Below are positions 1 through 10,100 of a stretch of 64,000 nt of DNA, piece by piece; positions within the stretch are counted from its first letter, which is position 1; each line of letters starts with the position of its first letter. The translations under genes were made by a program, and so were the position numbers. The DNA is from Sanderia malayensis. Its lineage: Eukaryota; Cnidaria; Scyphozoa; Semaeostomeae; Pelagiidae. The stretch lies in assembly GCA_013076295.1 (NCBI GenBank), contig RQOL01000729.1:558001-622000 (forward strand). The letters run 5' to 3'. Under the pieces are notes generated by a model that was given only the letters and a program-made list of their open reading frames with translations, was not told the origin of the DNA and made no database searches.

Positions 1-1600
1 GCAGCTGACATGTGACAATTATCCATTGTTCTATTCGGCGTTTTGTTTGATGTCCCAATCGTAATGTTCTGTTAACACACACATGTTCATGTTTGCCGAG
101 TATCACACATTTGCACAGCAATGCGCGTGTCCACATGACGTCAGAAAACATCCCTCGTTCCATACCTCCTTGATAAGTTTTGGAGAATGGAGCTTTCATA
201 ATTTCGCTTGAAATTGCCGACTGTGAAGGGAAACGAATTAAACAGTATGTGCTGTGTTGTGAAGTGAAGACCCAAGCAGCAAATCTGCGTGATCTGTTTA
301 CCAGAGAACGTGTTTAAATGTTTCATCAGGGTAAATTATAACATGGCTCTCTTTTCACAGGGTTTTTCAACCGATTTATACTGTGCATTCACAAATAATG
401 CGTTTTTCCCACGATCCACCCAAGTGATTATTTATCTTCCTCAGTCAGTTTGACCTCAAGTAAACAGAATGTTTATATTTCAATAAAAAATAGATAGCTG
501 ATCTAGAGGCATTTGCAATTGGAACAGTGCACAAAAACTCTTCATTGGTTTAGCGAAGGCACCCCATGTTTTTTTGTAGGGGGGTATTCCTGGCAATTTA
601 AGCCCCATGCCGCGTCAATTTGAACCCTCAGCCAAGAACTCAAACTCATTAATCAATTATTCGTCAAGTTAATATTTATTGACCTTCAAGGCTAGCCAAG
701 TAAAAATCAACTGTTTTTCCTGGCCAGGAAATTAACCCACGACTGTGAAGTGTTCTTAGATACTTACCAACACTGTTACAATCTTTTCGGATATGGATTA
801 TAGCTGAAACATCAGATAAGCCTTTGATATTCAGTTGGAGGTACATACCCTGCTGTTGTTGTACCCCCACATGCCCTTTCTCCTGGTTTTTAAGTTACCT
901 ATTGCTGGAGTTTATAATGCTGCCTGTAGGCATTTCAAAAATTACGAAGGGTATTTATCAACAGGCTCTTTAAAAAGGTAATAGAGTTCAGAAATTTCTC
1001 AATTGAAACATGTGCATTATTCATGGATTTTTCCCGCTTCTAATTAAAAACAACATGACAAATAAAATGATTCTCCTCCCCAAAACTTCAGTCGATAAAA
1101 TTGCTTCCATCAGCCCTCCCCTTTAATAATTTTTAAATATAGAACCTTCAAAAACATATTCCTTTGACCCAAAAGAATTAATTCAAGTGTTTGGAATTAT
1201 AAATGTAAACCTTCCCTCCTCTTCATCAAAGGAAACTGTTAACAAGGACGTTTCCCTTTCTTTTGATTGGTTATTCAGACAATTTCAGACGGTGTTCAGA
1301 CGTAAAGTCTCATTTCTGACAGCTCTGTTGATTAATCATCCTGTTCTATTTTGCCGTTCGCTGGGAGCAATTACCCAACGCAGCAACTATCTACCGCGCC
1401 GTAGCATGCACGCCGACTCATTTCTGGCTTAATACTGGCCTTAAGGGTTAAATGACTATCCAAGATATTCCCATTTCTTGCCCTTATTTTCAACTGAATT
1501 AAGAAAATTATTTTATTTCAGAGTTAATTCTGCTCAGATATGATTTTTTGATAAAATTTTCGTTTACTATTTGTGATATTGTCGTAGAAACGTGCGCCGC
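1..1600. other. Upstream non-coding DNA, no gene seen
   Basis: I find no exon chain, tRNA or clear repeat here. The short open frames (for example around 676-870 and 1187-1432) lack splice continuity or recognisable protein motifs. The stretch is AT-rich and may hold the 3' flank of a gene to the left or distal regulatory DNA of the CDK-inhibitor gene. Confidence 0.5.
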
Positions 1601-1685
1601 TCTATTGTTTAGAAAAAACCGCATTGAAATGACATCTGTGGCTTGAACCATTGTCTTGTTATTTCAAAAGACTGATCCGCGCGGA

Positions 1686-1814
1686 CCAATCAACGTCACC
1701 GTTCATTGTACGCGGCTTGCTGCTATTGCTTAAATGAACCAATCAAAAATGATATATTGTTCAGTATAGCCAATAAGCTACGAGTATTTTCAAACTATTG
1801 TTTTACTAGCCAAT
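1686..1814 (+). promoter_or_regulatory. Cluster of four CCAAT boxes upstream of the CDK-inhibitor gene
   Basis: CCAAT pentamers, all on the same strand, lie at 1686-1690, 1739-1743, 1770-1774 and 1810-1814, spaced 53, 31 and 40 bp. The last is about 160 bp before the ATG at 1977. CCAAT boxes repeated at about 30-50 bp are typical of NF-Y-driven, TATA-less cell-cycle promoters. NF-Y control is inferred from motif and spacing only. Confidence 0.6.
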
Positions 1815-1976
1815 CAGATTAATTTCGCCATCTTTGCGATAAGAGATGACCGCGTGAGCAACCGCTGACTTGCTTCACTCGTCCTTTGTTATTTTCTGAA
1901 GTTGTTGTGAAAATTTTGTTCAGCGGTCTTCCACTCGATTCCCGCCTTAGAATTTTAAAATTTAGTATATACAAAG

Positions 1977-4451
1977 ATGGAGGCGAAAGAAATAACTAGA
2001 GGTTTAGCAACTGCCTCTTCGTTATCAACAATTCGAAGACTTCCACAACCTTCAAAGCGTATTTGCAAGAGTTTATTTGGTCCTGTTAATCACGAAGAAG
2101 TCAGTTCTCAACTCGATTTGGAACTCGAGAAAGATCTAGAAGAAAAAAGTCAAGAATGGTGCTTCAATTTTACAGAAGGTACGCCTATACTGGGTGGGTC
2201 ATTGATATGGGAAGAAATCAAGGAAAAAGAAAAACCTGAAAAGCCAACTGAAAAGCCACAAGCAATTATCAACGAAGATCGAAGAGTCCCTGAGCTTCAC
2301 CCCGAAAGTTCATGCGAAAGAGATGATGTTTTTGTAAGCCCAACTTCAGTTGAGTCTTCAAAGACGACTTCAACTACAAAGTCGATATCACCTGCGACGC
2401 CTGCCCACAAGTCAACTGTTGAAAGTACTGAAAAAATGGTTGAAAAGAAGAGAAAAAGACCTTGTAAGACCATTACCGGTAAGTGTTATAGTTATTTTAC
2501 ACTTTATCTTACTTCTTTTTTTGTTTCTATTAATGAAAGCTGGGGCTTTTCTTTTTATTAATTCGGCTCAAAGATCGAAAGAATTATCAAGTGTAACCTG
2601 TTATCCATATGTTTTTATATTGCGTTCGTGGTTAATATAGTCGTTTGACTTAAATTTAACAGTTGCCAAAGCATTAATTACCAATTTAAGCTCCTTTGGC
2701 GCTAAAATTCAGATTTTATCACTTTATTAATGAACGTTGAATGGAAATATGTTGTGAAGTTTTACAACGCTTTTCAAAGAAGCATCAATATTAATGAGAG
2801 AAGGCGGAGCACAATATAATATCATTCACTGCGTTTGTAGTATAATCGCACAAGACAATATCAAAAAAATGTTGCTCAGGAAAAGTAAAATATCCGAAGC
2901 ACTCTTTATCACAGGATGCCAGTCTCAATGGCTTTTATTGTTTTTGAGAAGTTCAAATTCAGCCATTTACGAAAAGGATCTTTTTTGTTCTTGCCTTCTC
3001 AATGAAATATGTCTCACACTACATATACTACAAAGAACAATGAGCTCAGACTCGGGCTTTTTCACCGTCTCAAAACACATTTAGTGTGTTTTTTGACAAA
3101 TAAAAACTGAATATTCACTCGAAGTCTTTCATCTCTGCAGCAGGTGTAGTTTTGGAGAAAACCGCCTTTTGTTGACGTGTGCTTCTGAACTTTTTTTGAT
3201 TTGCGAAAGTTGATTAATCGCAGATGCTTAAATTCCTCGTTTAATAATTGAATTGAAGCTTTATCATTTAATATTTGCTGATATTATCATGTTTTTTAAT
3301 TTCAGATTTCATGAAACAGAAAAAAAGGAGGCGGGTTAGTTATTCTTCTATGGAAAAGAACTCATCACAACATGATATGAATAGCCATTGCGTCAAAGAT
3401 GATCTTGTATTAAAAAGTTCAGCAAAAAGGGTAAGATTGATTGAAACATTCATTAGTTTCTATTTTCAAACATGTTTCTATCAACTCATATTTTAGGACT
3501 ATCGTGAAGCTGAAAGCTTAAGAAAAATTTTGCTCGAAAAATTTTGTCTTTGTTTACTCACCGCATTCACACTGTTGAGGGAGTTGTTGAGCAAGTGAGC
3601 CCTGCTATTTCAATAATCCCGATCTGTCGAGCTATTGTTCTTTTCATATCAAACAATTAAACACGAATACTCCTCAAAACTTTGCACCTTTTCAGACAAG
3701 AGATCAAGAAATCCCAATCAGCTTTTGATATATATATATTTATGCTATATACAACCACTTTTGCAGTATTTGAAAAGATCAAAACTCAATATTTTAACTG
3801 CGAAATTTGCTGACACATGGTCGGTGGAAATTTTTCATGTGTTATTGTTCAAAGTCGTTGGGCTTAGAAAATTCAACTGTTTAGCCCCTGAACGTTCAAT
3901 GTTTACAAATGATCATTCCTCACTGCGTTTTAGAAATCTGTACTACGACAACTGAATCGACTACTATGATATTTCTCAATGGACTCGATAATTTATAAAT
4001 CTGATTACAACATTATCCATTATCAAGCATAATTGAAGGTCAAGGTCTCTCGCGGTTAATCAAATTCTCATTGGTGTGATGACATGGCAATTTCAATAAT
4101 TCTCATGGGTGTTTTTGTAATCTAGAGGCTTTCGTAAATTAAACGTTTTGCTACGACGGCGTTTCATATGCCACAAAAGGCCAAAACAATTATCAAATGT
4201 GTTATTTTTTATGCGCCCCGAGCTTCATCAATGAAATTTCTTGACTAGTGATAATTTTTTTAAATGTATCATATGTATTTTTATTTTTTTCAGGTGAAAA
4301 TTACCGAGGGCTGAGAATAAAAAGAGCAAAAAAAACCCAGACAACTTGGAGGAAACCGATTGAAAGGACCCCTACCACTGAACATAGGCGCACCAGGAAT
4401 TTTTTGCAGAAATACACTGTACATATCTTTCTTTTTGTTGTTTCAATTTAA
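1977..4451 (+). CDS. CDKN1B: Cip/Kip family cyclin-dependent kinase inhibitor (p27/p57-like), exons 1977-2478 and 4294-4451
   Basis: Predicted nuclear inhibitor of cyclin-CDK complexes. Exon 1 (167 codons) carries the kinase-inhibitory domain: a cyclin-docking core with LFGPV at residues 33-37, an acidic helix at about 38-60, and a CDK-binding strand starting WCFNF at 61-65, followed by LIWEE. These follow the p27 order RxLFG, helix, W-x-F-x-F. A basic KKRKRP run near the exon end looks like a nuclear localisation signal. Joining 2478 (ACCG|GTAAGT) directly to 4294 (TTTCAG|) keeps one frame and gives 219 aa, with a second basic patch and a C-terminal ERTPTT site resembling the p27 T187 CDK/SKP2 phosphodegron. 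Oddities: Lys replaces Arg in the RxL motif, and the FYY segment that enters the CDK ATP pocket in p27 is not visible. An extra exon at 3306-3430 may be included. A CCAAT cluster lies upstream. The family call is strong; which vertebrate paralogue it matches is not resolved. Confidence 0.85.
3306..3430 (+). other. CDKN1B: Probable alternative (cassette) exon of the CDK-inhibitor gene
   Basis: The 125-bp segment is bounded by TTTCAG| and |GTAAGA and is open in the frame leaving exon 1. It encodes a basic, Lys/Arg-rich stretch (KQKKRRR near its start) ending SSAKR. Because 125 is not a multiple of three, including it makes the exon at 4294 read in another frame and stop after six codons (TGA at 4312-4314). 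That form would lose the C-terminal TP site. Whether it is used is inference from splice signals. Confidence 0.5.
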
Positions 4452-5671
4452 CTCTGATATAGACACATTGTTGGGAATATTTTCCAGCATTTAACTGTAA
4501 TTTACTATAGTATTTTAAGCAATTTCTGCCCGGTTTAGAGTTATCACAAAGTTCAGTTTGAACTGTTAGATAAAAATGAAAGATAAATCTTACAGGATAA
4601 GATGAAACAGGGCTGTTTGACTTTGTAAATATGATTTTTTTGTACAACATGAATGTAGAGGAATGGAAATTTGTCTGTTTATTTTGTCGTTTCTTGTGTT
4701 CACTGGCTGCTTTCTCTTCCAAATGCTGCACATTCATTTCGGCATGTTTGAGTTTTCTGCTGCTCTTTTTCTTATTATAAAGTCAATTGAATAAAAATGT
4801 GCAGCTAGAGAACGGGAAATAATGCGAAATATAATAATGCCGTTTGTCCAAGAATTATTTACGAAAAGGCACAAAGAAATGTAACGTCATAAAATACTTT
4901 TGCCCATCTGTTCCCAACCCAAGTTGGGCTGGGCGTCTCCTCCGAATTTTTCTTCGGATAGAAGACTTCCTCGACGCCAGTCCATATCAATTGCCTGACT
5001 GATTTTAAGAATTTTTCGCGAGGTTTGTACGCATAATTTACATTATTATGTTTACCTGATATGCTGATAATATATCCGTTAAATCTATTCCGTTTTCTTT
5101 ATGGGAATTACCGCAAGGAAAGGACCTCACTGTGCGCTTAATATGCCAAGAAGGAAGTTTAGGCCCATCTTAGGACGACGGACCCATTTGCCATTTATGC
5201 ACTTAAAGCCTTTCGAAGCAAAAGAACAATTTGATTTGCTTTAAATAATTTACGACTGTGGCCTTTTTCATCTGCGGCAGATCCGCCCTCAAGTACATTT
5301 ATTTATCTGTAAAGACGGGTCTGATTCTAAGCAGGTTAATTCAATCTTTATTGTGAGTGAAGGCGGATAGAACAATGAGAAAGACGAAAAGACAGCAAAC
5401 TTTCACAAGGTGTTGTTTAATTATCTTGCAAATATATTTCAAACATTTGCAAAAGGTATTATGCAAAATGGGGAAGTTTCTTATAGAAACACAAACAAAG
5501 AAATATTTTTATCTCAGCTCGTGCTGCAAATTCATGTTTCAAAATATTAGGACATATAGTTTGCAAACTTACGTACCTATCGTTTATCTCCTGGTTTGCA
5601 ATATGTATATGTTAATTATTTCGTTTAAATTTAAATTGCATACTTTAATTTTGCAAGAATTCGTTTGCTGC
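4452..5671. other. Intergenic or 5'UTR-intron DNA between the CDK-inhibitor and EFHD genes
   Basis: No coding exon is supported. A small hairpin (TCCGAA, short T-run, TTCGGA) lies near 4941-4960. The right end is a good 3' splice site, so part of this stretch is probably a 5'UTR intron of the EFHD gene or precedes a trans-splice acceptor. Confidence 0.4.
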
Positions 5672-5681
5672 AGGTCTAAAC

Positions 5682-6530
5682 ATGGCAGATTCAGAGCTTG
5701 CTGCAAAGTTGAACAGAAGGGACAAAATCAACGAAGGCGAGGTACCTGCACCTAAAGTTTCTCAATCAGTTTATGCAGAATTCAAACAATTCTCAATTCC
5801 AGAGATCAAAGAATTGAGGAAAATATTTCAAAAGTAAGCAAAGCAGATTTTCTAATTTATGCAATATTGCTCTATGAATTAATTATTCAAGTATTTAATA
5901 CACACTACTGTCTCTTTTGTTAGATATGATGTTGACCACAGCAATTTCATAGATTTTATGGAGTTGAAGTTGATGATGGAAAAACTTGGCGAACCACAAA
6001 CTCATCTTGCTTTGAAGGAGATGATTAAAACTGTTGATGAAGATAATGACGGACAAATAAGTTTCCGAGAAGTATGTCTAATGAGAGAGTTTTTGTACCC
6101 TTCTTTGGCTGATACAGAAGCTAAACTTCTTTGTATTGACTTAAGAATTTATTTCTCTTGTAGTTTATGTTGATTTTCAAGTATGCACGTGAAGGTACCT
6201 TGGTAATTGAAGGACTAAAATGTATTGCAGATTGTTGTGATGTGACCACCGAAGGGGTTGGTGGTGCCAAGACTTTCTTTGAAGCCAAGGTAAAGCACAG
6301 CTTAAAATAAGAACTTTGCAATTGCTTGCAATCATTGAAACAAGTAAGTAAAATGAAATTTTGCAATGCTTGGCAATTTATTTGGTCTTCTATTTTAGGT
6401 TAAAGAGCAAACTGACAGTAATAAATTTGAGAAAGAAATTAAAGCAGAACAAGAAAAGAAGAAGCAAGAACTTTTAGAAGCAAAGCAACGAAGAGAAGCC
6501 TTCAAGCAGAAAGCTGCAACCTTTCAATAA
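5682..6530 (+). CDS. EFHD2: EF-hand domain protein of the EFHD1/EFHD2 (swiprosin) family
   Basis: Four exons, 5682-5833, 5924-6071, 6164-6289 and 6399-6530, join in frame to give 185 aa (vertebrate EFHD2 is about 240 aa, with a longer N-terminus). Two EF-hand loops are visible: DVDHSNFIDFME, followed by the family signature LKLMMEKLG, and DEDNDGQISFRE. Next come FMLIFKYAREG and the EGVGGAKTFFEAK signature, then a Lys/Glu-rich C-terminal coiled coil ending at TAA 6528-6530. Swiprosins are cytosolic Ca2+ sensors that bind and regulate actin, often near membranes. The start is the ATG in AACATGG, only 10 nt after an AG acceptor (5671-5672), so a 5'UTR intron or a spliced leader is likely. Neither vertebrate paralogue is specifically favoured. 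Confidence 0.9.
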
Positions 6531-7000
6531 ACGCATCGTAGAGTTCATTACATGCTGATATGTTATCATTATATTTGTGAAATTTTATCAGACATTTCAT
6601 CACATTAATTAATGAAGTAATGAAGTTCCAAATTATTAATTTGTTTTGTTTTATATTAGAATGTAATATTCTAGAATTCACTGAATTGAATTATCAATAT
6701 TTGGGGTTATGGTAGTAGGGGGAAATGGGTTTTGACTAAGAACATTAAAGACATTCTTTCTTTATGAGCTTACAAAATTTGCAAAAATACTTTTTTATTG
6801 TTGCATCAGTTTCATTAAATGCTTGTCTTGTAAAATTAATTATTAAGTACATTAAAACAAGATATTTTTCCAGATATTTTTTCTACCTTTCAGTTAGATC
6901 TTATTCAAAAGTATCGTCAACTTTTTTGAAGTTCTGTGTTATGACATAAGCAGAGTTATAAAGGTGGGCGGTATAGAAAAATCACGTGTTTTGTGATTGT

Positions 7001-7075
7001 CCAATCCAAACCGTCCAAAAGACCACATGACGTGCTGTTAAAATATTTCGCGCTGTATTTCTCGAAGGGCGGGAA
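7001..7075 (+). promoter_or_regulatory. Candidate promoter motifs: CCAAT box and two E2F-like sites
   Basis: Ahead of the ATG at 7124 there is a CCAAT box (7001-7005), TTTCGCGC (7046-7053) and GGCGGGAA (7068-7075). The last two match the E2F consensus TTTSSCGC or its complement. The motifs are short, so function is inferred. Confidence 0.35.
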
Positions 7076-7123
7076 GATTTATTTTTCATTTGTGCAAGAG
7101 ACCCAAGAGGGTTTATTTTCACA

Positions 7124-10100
7124 ATGCGAAGAGCTCAGTTGAGAATTTTTGAAGGAAATATGGAAATAAACGTGCTAAATGTAAATTATGTTGGAGTGAC
7201 GTGCGTTGGACGGTTTGACATTGACAAAAGTCTTTTGCTCTGGAAATTCACCGAAAGACGGAATGTTGGCCTAAATAACAGCCTTTTCCAACAAGACATT
7301 GGCCGAAATGGAAAACACACACTTGGAGCTCAAGTAACATGTCTGTTAAAATTGGCTCAACTAAATAATGATAACATCGCTTGCAAAGGGATGTTAGAAT
7401 ACAAATGGCATACAAATATTTTATATCAGTCGAGGAAAAGAAGGAGTTTCCGAAAGTGCCTATTCCATTTCGGTTGCGCATTGGCGACGCATACAAAGAA
7501 GAAAATCTTGATCAGCATGAAGTAAAATTTGCAGTTACATTAATGACTTTTTATATATTTATATACCGTTAACAGGGATTTAGTTGTTGATTTGTAATGT
7601 TACACTCTTAGCCTTAACATGAACTCTAACACTTGACCCCAATTATAATTTGTTTTATTTTATTTAGAATTTGAAGTTTAATGAGTTATATGCTATGCAA
7701 CCTGGGAATAATATTCCTGAAGAAACATGGGGAAGATTTCTGAATGAATTTATTGATGTTGCTGATGAAGACATCCCAAATCTTTGTCCAATTTGCAAAG
7801 AAAAGGAAGGCATGTTAGCAAATTTTAAGTCAAATAGGATGGTATGGATTCCTGCTCTTGACACCTACCTATCTTCAGTAAAGGTATCAAAATAAAGTAT
7901 TTGGTTCTTATCTGATTTTTGTATACGTTTTCTATTTAATTTTATGAACTATTGTGGAGAGAGAGGAGAGTCATTTCTGAATTATGATACATATCATTCA
8001 TGTTTAGGCTTTAGTATTTGAGAAGTATTGGAAAAAGATATTTCTTGATAAGAGAACTTTTACAAGGGTGAGAAATTGATGTTTTTCGTGTTGGTATTTT
8101 GCTCAGGATTTGTATGAAAAGATTTTATTTTATTTAGAGAATATTATTAATGGAATGAAGTTATAATTTCAGGACCCTGCACCACACATTGCCAGTTGCT
8201 GCCATTGTAAAACAGTTTTATCTGTAGAAGATTCATTTAAATTCATAGCGAAGGTAGGTAAATAGACATTTTTCGGATATTTGATGATATGCCTATCACG
8301 TTACAGATTTTTTTAAAGTTAGCCTCTTTGATAAATTGCTTTGATCTGATATGTCTTATTATCCCAATTTTAGAAAGCAGAAGAAGCTCGAAGGAAAGCG
8401 AGAGTAATTCGAGAAGAATACAAAGAAAGAGAGAATAAGGATATTCTTGAAGCAACAAAAAGATTAGAGAAATTTAAACGAAAAATACGTAAGAATTATG
8501 ACATTTAATTTTCCATCATTGTTGTTAATGTGTTGGTAAATAGTTCATTTCTTTATCGAGCGTCGGTGGTGTAGCGGTTAGCATGGTTGCCTTCCAAGCA
8601 ATCGATCCGGGTTCGACTCCCGGCCGACGCACTTTTTAGTTTATTTTTGAATTATTTAATTTTAATTTTAATTACTTATTTTATTTCCACTCAGGTGAGA
8701 ATGCGGAGAAATTAAGAAACGAAGCAACCGAAAATCTCAAAATCATTAAAACTGTATCAGAAGAAAGAAAACAGTTGGTCAAAGATGAAAAAACAAAAGC
8801 GAAAGAAAAAGAAGCTATCAAAAAACTCGCTGCGAAGCAACCACGTAAACAATTCCAACGCACTAAAGCAACAAAAAGTCCAAGCTTGCCAAAATTGAAA
8901 CAAAGATCAGTTTCACCAATTGTCATAAGAAGACGATCAATTAACATGTTTCTGATTCAGGATATCCCAGAAACAGATTCCTCATCTGTGTCAGATTATG
9001 ATCCAAGTTCGCATGAAGTTGTCATTGATGCCGCACTACAGAAACTCGAGGTATAATTACAGTGGAATCCCGCTATAACGAACTCTGTAGGGACCGAGAA
9101 AATAGTTCGCAATAGCGGGAGTTCGTTATACAGAAGGGACATTTTTTTATGAAGAACTACTTCCCAGAATCCAAGGGACCGGAGTTTTAGTTCGTAATAG
9201 CGGGAAGTTCGTTATAAACGGGGTTCGTTATAGCGGGATTCCACTGTATACTGTGAAAATTTTCCATTTAGGAAGAAGATAGTAGAGAAAGCTCGCCGGA
9301 ATTATTACCTGTTGTTATGCCAGATTGGGTGAAGGACTTCTTTGATCGAAAGAAAGATGCCAAAGAGGAATTGGAAGTCGCACAATCAGCTGCAATCCAT
9401 GAAACGAAATCTCCCGTTGCTATTTTCGTGGGTGATGAGGAAGAAGACCCCGGTCACGCCATCATCGAAGAAGAGTTCGATGTTTCATCGAATTCAGTTG
9501 GAAGACAGTTGGATTTTACAGGTTTGCATTCTCTAAGGATAACACTGCTTTAGATCTGCTACGTTGAATCTCTGTACTTTGTTCTCCCGTCTTTTAAACT
9601 TTTGTATCATCCAACGCAAATAAGTTGCTTAATCTATGACGTCAACGATGATAGGGTACTGTGTAACTTGTGCATCTCTTTCTCCACTGAATATAACGGA
9701 ACTATTGGTCTGCACATGTGGTCCAAGAAGCTTCAGTTCCACTTGGAGGCTATTCTTTTCTATGTTGACAATATGTTATCTTGTTTTCTTTTTTTTTCAA
9801 TATACCTCTATTTGATTATCTATTCATATTTATATGTGAAACTTATAGGTATACCTCCAGACACCAAACTATTGTTCAATTATGTTCCTCTTTAGGGAAC
9901 CTAATGTCCAAGATAGCACCAATTCCCATGGGAATGGAGAGCAAGGAGATAGCAGATGCTTGCATCACCGCATCGTCACAACAGGACGCTTTCCACAAGC
10001 CTATTCAAGCCAGATTGAATAATGAACATCGGGGAAAGAACGCCGGAGCTTGGTGTCCAAAGAAGCATGACAATAACCAATGGTTACAGATCGATTTGGG

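Noticed and set aside
1187..1432. 81-codon plus-strand frame
   Set aside because: No splice continuity, no motif and AT-rich composition like the surrounding non-coding DNA.
7124..7210. Faint resemblance of the first residues of the discoidin/EF-hand gene to a TBP lobe
   Set aside because: Only a few hydrophobic positions fit, and the rest of the chain has no TBP-like fold signs.
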